The notes beneath the pieces were generated by a model. It made no database searches, was not told the origin of the DNA, and saw only the letters and a list, made by a program, of their open reading frames with translations. The position numbers and the translations under genes were made by a program. This document shows, one piece after another, positions 55,049 to 64,000 of a stretch of 64,000 nt of DNA; position 1 is the stretch's first letter, and the number at the start of each line of letters is the position of its first letter. This DNA is from Tethya wilhelma (taxonomy: Eukaryota; Porifera; Demospongiae; Tethyida; Tethyidae), in the NCBI GenBank assembly GCA_964030475.1, contig CAXIPT010000002.1, positions 578,138-642,137 of the forward strand, read 5' to 3'.

Positions 55049-57640
55049 ATGGCGGCTAGTGGTGAAGGAGATGATGCCTGGGAAAGGGCCAAGAACCTGT
55101 TGCTAGGGGCTGTTGATGTAATGAAGCAAATAAAAGACAAGAAAGAAGCTGGTTCATCATCACAGTCTGACAATCAGCGATCACGTTCACTGCCATCTAC
55201 GTCATCTACAACCCCATCACTGTTGGAGTCTGCAAAGAAGCGTTCAAGTGCATACGAAGAGCACAGGCGTTTGTTTGGTTATCAGCCCTCGAAAGTCTAC
55301 AGCAATAAGCGATGTATTTCAAGAGGGAAAGGAGGAAGAGGAAAGAGCAAGAAGAAAGCAGTGTTAACGTGGACAAAAGAAGTAATTTGTTTGAAAGATT
55401 CTGAGCAGGAATTCTCTCCTAGTACTGAAGAGAAAATTGAACTTGCTAGACTAAACCTAGGATTGAGAAAGTTGGTTTTTTCTGTCGAGGGCGATGCGAA
55501 TCATATCCATGACATGGTGATGGATGCATTTCCTATCTTAGAGGAGTGTGGTGGGTACACACTCATGCGAGTTTCAGAAAATTCGAAAGACTTGGTAGCC
55601 ATTGAAGGACCTGATGGCGGTGTCACTGTAGCTTTTCTAAAAGATATACTGCGACAAGCAAAGCTATATATCCGACCACTACAGTGCGACATCCCAGAAG
55701 ACAAGTTGAAGAAATTGAATGAGGAAAGTAGGGAGGTGCGTATTTCTGCTAATAGATATAAAACCGAATGATATAGGTGTGTGTAGTATGTACATGTATA
55801 GATATAATGTATTATTTCCCTTTATAATAGTCAAATGTTGGGGCAGAACCGGAAGACTTTTGCAGAGTTTGTGACGAATTCTTTCCTATGTCAGAACTCC
55901 GAAAACATGTGACAAATTGTAAACGCAAAAAGAGGAAAGTGGATAATCCTGAAATGTAAGTGAACATATATATATTATATGTAACTTTCTACTCTGATTT
56001 TAGCTAGACCTGGATATATTAGCATATGATTGGAATTGATGAGTCAGTGTCCATCAGTTTAGTTGCTACTCTCGATCTGCTCCATTGCCAAGCATTTATA
56101 GTTCAGTGCTACAAGATAAGGGCATTCTGCAATTTCAAGTACCTGTGGTCCTTCATTAATTTAATTTTTATCTGCTAAGTTTGCTGTTGCCTACGAAATG
56201 TATTCTGCCTTTGGTTAGGTTATCTGATGTTGAAGGGGAGAACACTAGCAAAAAGCACTTGCAAGAAGACGATCAAATGTATGTTGAAAAGGCACATAAT
56301 TATTTCTGTCAGACTGAGTATGTTTTAGCCCCTGTTATATGTATATTTCTACAGACCTAATCGTCCAAAGCCAAAGAAATACAGAAGTGCAAAGTTCAAA
56401 GATGATGTGTAAGTTGCAAAATCAGTTATAATTGTGCATTTTTTTAAAAAAACATACTGTTTTGCTTAGGTTATCTGATGTTGAAGAGGAGAGTAGTAGC
56501 AAGGAGCGCTCACAAGAAAAAGATAAAGTGTATGTTGAAAAGCACATATTATTTTCAGTATGTTTTAGCTCCTATTATGCTTCTACAGACCTAACCGTCC
56601 AAAGCCAAAAAAATGTCAGTCTGAGGGTGCAAAGTTCATGGATGATGTGTAAGTAATTGTAATACATTCCTTGTGAATTCAAAGTTCAAATATAACTTTC
56701 ATTATTACAGTGCATCACCAAGTGAGTACATCGTCATTGATAGTGGTGGTGATGATGGTAGTGCTGATTGCGGTAGTGGCTGTGGTGGCTCGAGTACTTA
56801 CAGGTACTTGTGTTTGTGTATGTATACACTTTACGTTCACTGCCTGTACTTGTTAATAATTGTTGTTTTGGATGGTTATGTGTATGCAGTTGCTTTGTTA
56901 ATCTCTTGGAAGAGCCTGATTGGGAAACTGATCCTGCTTTACAGGAAGTACTCCACCTAAGTGCTATAGAAGACAATGCCTGTATCAGGTGTGTATCTTT
57001 TACAGTGTGTGGGTAGGTAGGTGTGGGTGTGCGTGCGTGCATGTGCTTGTCACTGGACATATCAATCATGCACGCGCCTAAATTTATTTGTTTATGAACA
57101 TGTATACAAAATATAACATTGTGTTTTATAATTTTTTTCTACCAGTGAACCTGCCAAAGATGTCCAAGAAGCCCTTCAGCTTCATCGCAATGTCAACCTG
57201 TATCCTGATGAAGATCGAAATTTTCGAATCACTGTTCGAAGAAGCAGTATTTGGGATGATGCTCTTAGAGCTGTAAGGCGTCCTTTTGATGACAGGAACC
57301 ACATCCGTGTAACCTTTCTGGGTGAGAGTGCAATTGATGGTGGAGGCCCTCGCCGGGAATTTTTTATGCTCCTTATGAATGCTATGCGAGAATGTAATTC
57401 TCTTTTGGATGGCCCATTGAAATGCCGTGTTTTGCGCCACAATACAACTGCCTTACAGGAAGAGCTGTATCTGTGCATGGGAAAATTAATAGCACTATCA
57501 ATAGTTCATGGAGGTCCTGGCCCCTGCTTTTTTGCTCCTACAGTTGTTGATTATCTCTTTGGTGGCCTTGCAGCAGTGACAACAAATGCCACAGACATTC
57601 CAGATGCTAGTATACAGCATCATTTACAAAAGGTACACTA

Positions 57641-57687
<47 letters not shown>

Positions 57688-58463
57688 CGTGAGGATACAA
57701 CTGAATCATTTTAGTATGATTGCTATGTATGTGTATTCAGCTACAGGAGATTACTACAGATGAGGAATTACGTCAGCTGGTTCAGTCATCTGACTACAGC
57801 TTCATCCTTGATTGTGGTGTAACCACACCTGTAACAAGAATGACTTGCGTTGATGTACCAAAGATCATATCTGCAGTATGTTTGCACCTTATAATCCTTG
57901 GCAGTCTTGCGGAACTGGAGCAAATGAAGAGGGGGTTCCAAACAGCCCGCTTTACTTCCCTTATGGAACACAATGCTCCATTGATGAAAGAGCTTTTCGT
58001 TCACACTGTTAAGCACATAACAGCTGATTTTATACAAGACCTTTTTGTCGTTAGCTATTCGGATGCTGGTTCTAACAACAGAAAGAAGGAAGAGTCCCTG
58101 ATCATGAATTGGGTATCATATCTTCAGCATTTGGAAGGTGAGTGTATCGTATTAATTTTTAGTATGTACACTGTTTGCATTGTGCTTACTATAATTGTGT
58201 ACATTGCTTCAGATAATCCCCAGGACTCTCCTACCTTGGAAGATGTTTTCATCTTCTTGACAGGTTGTTCTAATGTTCCTCCTCTTGGATTTGTGGGAGT
58301 CAGACCTACTATTCGTTTTAGTGATTTGCGTATACTTCCTAAGGTGTCAACATGCTCTCTCGTATTTACATTGCCATACTCTTTACCAACGGAATTTACC
58401 AAGTTCCGAGAGAAGATGAGTTTTGCAGTTTTGAATTCACAGGGATTTTTCGGACAGGTTTGA
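55049..58463 (+). CDS. HECT-domain E3 ubiquitin ligase with UBZ4-like zinc finger, 790 aa
   Basis: Predicted to take ubiquitin from an E2 onto a catalytic Cys and pass it to substrates. Eleven exons in perfect phase: 55049-55735, 55831-55955, 56219-56278, 56355-56408, 56470-56529, 56589-56648, 56711-56803, 56890-56988, 57146-57632, 57741-58137 and 58213-58463. Residues 1-229: Ser-rich linker, a basic GRGKSKKK patch and a globular region. Residues ~240-259: CRVCDEFFPMSELRKHVTNC (C-x2-C-x11-H-x3-C), the spacing of UBZ4 ubiquitin-binding fingers. Exons 3-4 and 5-6 are tandem duplicates (LSDVE..., PNRPKPKK). Residues ~413-790: a full HECT domain (IDGGGPRREFF, GKLIALSIVHGGPGP, FLTGCSNVPP) with catalytic Cys755 in PKVSTCSLVF. 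It resembles G2E3-like HECT proteins. No defect was found. It faces an integrase gene and is probably transposon cargo. Confidence 0.85.
56219..56648 (+). repeat. Tandem duplication of two exons with their introns
   Basis: Exon pair 56219-56278/56355-56408 and exon pair 56470-56529/56589-56648 encode the same LSDVE(G/E)E and PNRPKPKK peptides, and the introns share tatgttgaaaa, agtatgttttagc and tctacag. Exon 6 has two extra codons. The coding effect is a repeated acidic-basic linker between zinc finger and HECT domain. Confidence 0.88.
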
Positions 58464-58880
58464 ATGTGTTCTTCGGACATTGTTATCATAATATCATCAT
58501 TTCGTACTTATGTGTTCCACTGAACTTTGTTTGACTAGTATAAGTATATATTACCTGTTTCATCATCATAATTTCTTGTTATTGTTAGTGACATTATGCT
58601 GGTTTTGCAACCTAACATGCAAATATGACACTTTTGAATTACTGTATTCAAAACTTGAAGGCCGGTATGAATGTGTTCTTCAGACATTAATTGTTATCAT
58701 CATTTCGTACTTATGTGTTCCAGACCCGCTGAACTTAATTGAATACGTTTGACTAGTGAGTATTATAATTTTCATCATAAGTTTCTTGTTATTGTTAGTG
58801 ACATTATGTGCTGTTATTATGTTACATATAATCTGCCTAATATGCTATTATGACACTATTGTATTCAAAACTTGAAGGTA
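58458..58880. repeat. Diverged ~210-bp tandem duplication between the convergent genes
   Basis: 58458-58662 and 58667-58880 share tatgaatgtgttctt, atcatttcgtacttatgtgt, tttcttgttattgttagtga and attcaaaacttgaagg in order. The first copy overlaps the HECT stop codon and the second contains the 3' end of the integrase gene, so the shared intergenic 3' region has been duplicated. Confidence 0.8.
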
Positions 58881-60955
58881 TAAATCAATTCCATATTCAG
58901 TGCTAGCTGTTAAAGGGTCTACAAGTTCATCAAGGGAAACATTATCAGGTACTGGTGTTTCGGGCACTTCTACTGTATCATGATCATCAGGTTCTTCACA
59001 AGGAAATGGCCCTTCCCAGTCAACTCCATAACTGTCCAATTCATCCTATACAATCGTGCAGATCCATGCATTAGGAAGAAGGAAAATGTTTTAAGTTGGG
59101 TAGGTCAAGTTACTCTGTTATATTATACCTGACTAAGCTGTTCAAACATCTCCATCCCAACAAGTGATGTTGATCCTGACAGGTGTTGCATTCCACTCGT
59201 CCAAAGTTGATATGGTGTCTGGTTATTCTCTGAGCTCATTGGATGCATAAGCCACCCTTGTTTCCATTCCTGTAAATGCTGATTAATTCGTGGAATAAAA
59301 ATGTAATGTAACGAGAAGAGATGTAGCTCATTCACGGGATTGAGGAGTTCCAAATCCTCCATGTGATGAAATAAATCACAATAGAATCGCAAAACTCCTT
59401 GGTAGACATCTCTCCAGAGCCTTTCAACCCTTTGATTGTGCACACTTTTGCCAGCAATCACAGATCCTCTTCCAGTACCTCGGTTCGGATGTGACAACAT
59501 AAACCAAGCCACGTCAACATTTTCCCCACCTTTGTCACACCGTACACGAGATGGCAATCCCCACGCTGACACAGCTGACAAAAAACTCTCCATTACTGTA
59601 CTGGCTCTATTGTTGCTTGAGCAACATAAATAAACAGGTACACGAGAATACCCATCAACTCCGGCATGTACAACCATTCTCCATCTGAAATTCATGAACA
59701 GTATTGCACCGTAACCAAAAACACACTCACATCACATAATTACATACATTGTAACCTATACCAGTAACCACATGCATGTATTATTACAATTATACCTATG
59801 CATGCACTAAACATAAAAATAATATTATTGCCTTCTTTACTTTAGTGAAACATCCACATTAAACATGATTACATGGTTAAACTCATTGACAAGTAATATA
59901 TTCACATATACACCCATATAATTATATACACGTGTATACACACACACACCTACCCACCCACACACACCCACACAAAATAAATCCTTCAGCTACCCTAGAG
60001 GTAATGCCAAGCTGGTCGAGCCAGCATGCCTGTGCACTAGGCAGGTGCCTGAGCCATGCAACTGTACACTCCTGGAGAATGGCTAGTATACATACACATA
60101 CACACACAGTATAGTATGAGGAACTGTCATAACCATGAGCTATGTTTTCTTCTCGCCCTCACCCCACACCCACATACATACACACAAGTACACAACACAC
60201 ACATATTCATGACACATGCAAATACACAAACACCACAAACTGATCTAAACTTACCGAATCATTTTATGATTTCCGTCAATGTGCCATAAGGACAGAGGAC
60301 CTGAAACACTGTACTTCCTGCGGTGTATTGTATCTCTCCATCGAAGAGCCACACCTTCTGGATCAATCCTGTGCATGGATCTCCTGATTCTGGCATGAAT
60401 TACTCTTATTCCTCGCTGGCGAAGGTGACCATCCATCATTCGAAAACCACAATTAGGGAAGAGATTGTGAATGTCATCCACTAATCTATCTAGCTCAGAG
60501 TCACTGATATCTGAGTAGAGATCAGACACTGACAAGCCATATTGGGTCATTCTTCTCCTTACTGTACGTAGAGACACACCAAGTATAGAGGCAATCTTTG
60601 GGCAACTGAAATGTAACTGTAGGAGATGTTCAAGCTGTTCTTTGGGGATATCAAACTTTGGCCGTCCTCTAGGCCTCTGTAAATCATCACACTCTTGCAT
60701 GAAACTCGCTGTGTATCCCACATTATCTGGTTCTTCCATATGCTGTTCTATATCAACAAGTAGACTGTGGCACATTCCCACTTGTTCAACAAGAAGATCA
60801 TCCTCACAGTACACAAGCAAAAGTCTGTACAGCTGACTGCAAACGAATGTAAGGGTGTCCAGTGAGGTTGGTGAACGATCTTCCTCGAACTTTTCTACTG
60901 CTCTGACAACAGCTCCACATACAGTAGATATAGCTACTTGAGAATCAGACTCCAT
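58848..60955 (-). CDS. DD36E rve-type integrase/transposase, 484 aa
   Basis: Predicted to cut and join transposon ends in the nucleus. Exons 60255-60955, 59129-59684 and 58848-59045 join in phase from ATG ([10 protein letters not shown]) to TAA. An AT-hook-like RPRGRPK lies at residues 94-100. A helix-turn-helix follows at ~104-146 ([20 protein letters not shown]). The integrase core begins with [10 protein letters not shown] (Asp227) and GVDGYSR, then RCDKGGEN (Asp284) and [10 protein letters not shown] (Glu321), giving D-x56-D-x36-E. The C-terminal exon is acidic and ends [18 protein letters not shown]. All catalytic residues are present and there is no internal stop, so the protein could be active. 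It is convergent with the HECT gene and sits inside the shared repeat-bounded unit. Confidence 0.85.
59900..60245. repeat. Intron 1 of integrase gene with CA-rich microsatellites
   Basis: The 570-bp intron 59685-60254 contains several (CA)/(CACACC)n patches (59937-59975, 60088-60110, 60165-60235). No other coding sequence. Confidence 0.7.
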
Positions 60956-61044
60956 GCTGTAAATATTTGCTAGCCAATTTTTCGCTTTGATGACCCCTTA
61001 CCTAGAGACTAGGTTCAAAGGTCAACCCTTCCCCTAACCGGCAA

Positions 61045-61310
61045 AGCACACCTTCATGCAGAGCAAGACCGCCTTCATAAAGGCAGCAGCGCCTTCATCT
61101 AAAGCAAGACCGCCTTCATAAAGATGCTTGCGCCTTCATAAAGGCAGTAGCGCCTTCATCTAAAGCAAGACCGCCTTCATCAAAGATGCTTGCGCCTTCA
61201 TGCAGAGCAGGACCGCCTTCATAAAGGCAGTAGCGCCTTCATGCAGAGCAAGACCGCCTTCATAAAGGCAGTAGCACCTTCATGATATGATCAAGACCGC
61301 CTTGTGAATC
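61045..61310. repeat. Iterated GCCTTCAT repeats, right end of the HECT/integrase element
   Basis: About a dozen copies of gccttcat in the same orientation, separated alternately by ctaaagcaagacc, gcagagcaagacc, aaaggcagtagc and (a)aagatgcttgc linkers. This makes a two-unit alternating array of about 260 bp ending in accgccttgtgaa. The inverse of the same units forms the left end at 54880-54925. Such ordered short repeats at element ends are typical transposase binding arrays (inference). Confidence 0.85.
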
Positions 61311-62936
61311 ATGCAAACCATGTTCATATTGTTCATAGTATAATCGCATAATTTTGGCACTAATAACACTTCATATGTTTGTGTGTCAATTCATCCTTCA
61401 AATCAGTATGATTATTGAGGTTGCAGTCAATAGAAACATATGAGTGTAATGGACCAAAATCAATCCTATACCTACAATGACAGGGTTCATTCATTCAAGG
61501 CTAGTAGGACAGAATAAGATTTTATCTCCTACAACCAACCAAGCCATGAAATCTATTTCTCAACTGGACATGTTAACTGGCTTCAATGGCTAGAATAACA
61601 GCAGCTAGTACTGTTGAAGCTTTGTGTAATAGTGATGGTGAAGATAATCAGCAAGAAGCAGAAAGCCTTAGTGAACCCACAGCTAGGACACAGATCAGGT
61701 ACAAGTAACATGGACAAGGAAGAAATTATTTAAGTAAACCAAACCAGGAAGAAGCAAGTAGGGATGATAATATTCTAACATCACATTTGAAATTGAGATA
61801 ATTCCGACATAATCATAATTGGGACATCAGATTTATAATTTAGACGTTAGATTCAGTAATTTCGACATCAGATTTATAACTGCATGATATTGAATTTATA
61901 ATTCCAACTTATTAAGTCAATTGGTTTCTGCAATTTCTAAATACCATCGTTTTCGTTTGACGATTCTTTCCCTTGGTGTAGTGTTTGTGAAGGAATATTC
62001 CTCATTTTCAAAAAAGTGAAGTCATTACAAGTTTAGAGTGATGTAAGTGCCTTCAACGTTCCTACTTCTGTTAGTGGTACAAATCCCTAAAAAGATGCAT
62101 TATGAAGGGCTTTTTGTTCTGCTCGAAAGGATGCTGAGCTTACCTTCACAAGAAAGTAGAGACATTTCAGGCAGACTGGTCACACAAGACTGTTCATGTT
62201 ACTACATGTTACTTGTCCTAAGGCATTGTAATTGACCAATACCTAGGACTTATGTCAACTAAGCTACATGCAATTGAACCAGTGATGTAAATGTTGTACA
62301 ACATATATCACAACATCATGGTTATATTGTTTGTCAGGTCTGAACATTATAGAGGTCGCTCACGACTGTGCTACCTCTGTGAGAGAATACAATGTCATCA
62401 CCAATGAACTTTAGCTTCTCAACTCATATCATGATGTTGCTACGTAACAACCAAGAACATAGTGAAGACAGCCCACTGTGATGAAAAGTTGGAAGGAACC
62501 AATTGCAAATGGTTCAGAGATCTCTCTGACAAGTGCAATTCGTTTTACTCAATTTAAATTATCTACAAGACATGACATTGTGTATTTTTCACTATTAGTT
62601 CGGTTATCGGGCAAGAGCACAAAGACACATCTCTACAGGGCCATGAAGAACTGTGGTGGCAATTCTAACCGCCAACAACACTTTGCTATCACAAATTCAG
62701 GTTAATCATTGGAACTTGAATTGTCACCCACAGTAAGTGATTGAAGTACCATCACATGCATATAGAAATGCGGTTTTTGTCAAATAAATTTATGCTGTGT
62801 GGATTAATATGTATCATTTTAAATCTCACATCTACAGTAACTGGCAAAACGGGTAAAAATGAGAGATTTGGTGGCCAATTATTGATCTCTCGATCTCGAT
62901 GATTATGACGGCATTGATTGAGATTGGCCAAACAAC
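61311..62936. other. No gene recognised
   Basis: AT-rich. The only exon-like piece is 61587-61694 (MARITAASTVEALCNSDGED..., then a GT after QIR), unsupported by any neighbour. A small tandem of 'cagatttataatt..gac(a/g)t.aga' phrases lies at 61825-61900. Confidence 0.4.
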
Positions 62937-63191
62937 GAAGCTTCGATCAGAGATATAGTGCTGACGCCATTGCTGAATGTGATTGTGAAAAATGCTTCTT
63001 GTCTGCCTGGTGCAAAGGAGCATAGCCCAGCATTTCGACCTACACTTTATTCTGAGTCAGCCGTTCGTCTTCACAGTGGTCTAGGCCGCCCTGCCAGTGT
63101 TGATAACATGATTCTCTTTAAAGATGGCCAAGGAATCTTTGCCTTAATACCAGTAGAATCAAAGACAAACGATCGTGAGAACGATCTCTGA
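62937..63191 (+). CDS. Hypothetical fragment with PD-(D/E)xK-nuclease-like signature
   Basis: Open plus frame reading SIRDIVLTPLLNVIVKNASC, LPGAKEHSP, LHSGLGRPASVDNMILFKDG and GIFALIPVESKTNDR, then a stop. VDN...(18 residues)...PVESK has the Asp and Glu-x-Lys arrangement, with the flanking hydrophobic strand (GIFALIPVE), of PD-(D/E)xK nuclease folds. The rest of such a domain is not visible and no start codon is evident, so this is at most a partial exon. A chance match is possible. Confidence 0.3.
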   Translation, partial: EASIRDIVLTPLLNVIVKNASCLPGAKEHSPAFRPTLYSESAVRLHSGLGRPASVDNMILFKDGQGIFALIPVESKTNDRENDL

Positions 63192-63689
63192 ATGGACAAG
63201 CACTTAGTCATGAAAGTGAGTACACGTACTTAAGGGTTACGTTTACTTCAAATGTCATATATAATATGATCAAATAATTATAGTTTATGCTTTCACACCG
63301 TCACATAGTTGTGAAGCTCTTTTAGCTTGCTTCAAGTCTCAAGTCAACAGCATGTGGAGTTCCAGTACACAACAACCTTGGTTCATTAAATGATGAACAT
63401 GTGAAAAGTTGGGAAAGGTAACTTATTTGATGGCTCCAGGTTTGCCAGTATTCCTGAAGAAATTGTACAGATGATTGATAACAAAGATTCAAGAAATTAA
63501 GGTTATATACATCAGGACCAAACTTCACGTGAAACCAGTCTGAGAGTATTCTCTGAAGAAGTAGATACTATGATTTCAAACGGGCAGGCAAAGTTTGGCC
63601 TGACACTAACAATGAAATTTGATGTATTTGACTTAAAATATCTCACACTGCTATATACAGTGACATATAGTGTCTTCAAAATTACTTTT

Positions 63690-63725
63690 TCAGAATAACT
63701 CAAAGTTTGTACGAATCATTTTGAC
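63690..63725. repeat. Lone unit of the 33.4-34.7 kb satellite
   Basis: agaataactcaaagtttgtacgaatcattttgac matches the satellite core, located next to a MITE and about 29 kb from the main array. Confidence 0.75.
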
Positions 63726-63775
63726 TTATGTTCTGAGAATAGTGAAGGCACTGATGCTGCTAGTGCACACCATGT

Positions 63776-63985
63776 ACCGCAGAGTGGGAAATTTTCGTGT
63801 GGGAAAATTTTTTTTGAATTTCGCAGTTTGGTAACTATTCGCGAAATTTTCCCCCATGAAATTTGTAAGGTATGTGGTCGTCACGTAATGTTGAGACGCA
63901 ATCCACGAAACTTTTCCCTGTGAATTTCTATTCAAGATGAAAACGCAAAAATTTTCCCCCACGAAATTTTCCGCTATACGGTATG
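63776..63985. mobile_element. MITE, 'GCGGGAAAATTTTCG' family
   Basis: Ends taccgcagagtgggaaattttcg and acgaaattttccgctatacggta are inverted repeats. The internal gcgaaattttcccccatgaa and gacgcaatccacgaaa segments match 11742-11962 in inverse order. No functional ORF. Confidence 0.75.
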
Positions 63986-64000
63986 TGTATACTAGCAGCA

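Larger units (their letters stand above)
1172..57681. repeat. Dinucleotide microsatellites across the window (summary)
   Basis: (TG)n at about 1172-1210, 1449-1489, 2134-2169, 8434-8469, 9954-9987, 49054-49075 and 57640-57681; (CA)n at 7727-7768; (CT)n at 20989-21020. The 8434 and 9954 tracts are equivalent positions in the 1,520-bp duplication and differ by one unit. The 57640 tract lies just after the donor of HECT exon 9. Confidence 0.9.
54876..61310. mobile_element. Candidate DNA transposon carrying HECT E3 ligase and DD36E integrase
   Basis: Two convergent intact genes (55049-58463 plus, 58848-60955 minus) lie between inverted clusters of the same short repeat. The left end has gctctgcatgaaggcgctct and ctttagatgaaggcggc (54880-54925). 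The right end has many copies of the inverse, cgccttcatgcagagc and gccttcatctaaagc (61050-61307). An N at 54875 directly beside the left cluster suggests that the left repeats were collapsed in assembly. Target-site duplications cannot be defined for that reason. The identity of the element superfamily is not certain; retroviral-type DD35-36E integrase and the repeat-rich ends point to the integrase-like DNA transposons (IS3EU/Ginger-type groups are candidates). Confidence 0.7.

Noticed and set aside
57126..57478. Minus-strand frames over the HECT domain
   Set aside because: They are antisense shadows; the plus strand matches HECT motifs in phase.
59990..60075. tRNA gene
   Set aside because: ggtcgagcc and nearby stems look tRNA-like at first, but no A-box, T-arm or acceptor stem could be assembled.
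61045..61310. CRISPR-like array of regularly spaced repeats
   Set aside because: The spacers are themselves two recurring sequences, the unit is 8-20 bp, the context is a eukaryotic transposon, and no cas gene is present.
1..64000. Endogenous virus genes
   Set aside because: No capsid, envelope, viral polymerase or protease-like region was recognised; mobile sequences are DNA transposons and non-LTR or Penelope-like fragments.

Overview
This window reads as a piece of an invertebrate nuclear genome, most likely an early-branching animal such as a demosponge (inference from compact multi-exon genes, short introns, abundant CA/TG and GA microsatellites, and very dense, decayed transposons; no species-diagnostic gene is seen). 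Genes had to be rebuilt exon by exon from GT/GC...AG boundaries and phase, because most coding exons are short.

1-17 kb, host region. Two tandem minus-strand genes (302-4355 and 4739-7868) encode paralogous single-pass receptors. Each has a signal peptide, Ig-like ectodomain, Thr/Pro linker, transmembrane helix and a cytoplasmic tail with a PPxY motif; nearly all splice junctions are phase 1. A 234-bp bidirectional promoter separates the second receptor from eIF3c (plus strand, 15 exons found, 591 residues). A ~1,520-bp tandem duplication has copied the promoter together with the receptor's signal-peptide exon and eIF3c exons 1-6. The 3' half of eIF3c is not found.

17-45 kb, transposon graveyard. 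This holds fragments of several DDE transposases, a possible Penelope-like 5' end with a hammerhead-like core, Tc1/mariner elements and MITEs, and a truncated chromodomain ORF. It also holds a full-length Crypton-like tyrosine-recombinase element (27516-29589) whose insertion site can be read directly, because an uninterrupted copy of the target lies at 21 kb. A ~1.3-kb degenerate satellite lies at 33.4-34.7 kb.

47.6-54.7 kb, a ~7-kb element with ~1.4-kb inverted arms. It carries a frameshifted gene for an unclassified DDE-like transposase ending in a Tudor-like domain. One arm lacks 1.2 kb present in the other.

54.9-61.3 kb, the most interesting unit. A complete 790-residue HECT E3 ubiquitin ligase gene with a UBZ4-like zinc finger (plus strand) faces a complete 484-residue DD36E integrase gene (minus strand). 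The pair is flanked by inverted clusters of a GCCTTCAT-containing repeat. I read it as one DNA transposon that encodes its own ubiquitin ligase. Both reading frames are open through every exon, so it may be young or active.

The remaining stretches (22-25, 35-37, 42-44, 45.5-47.4, 61.3-64 kb) show few recognisable genes.
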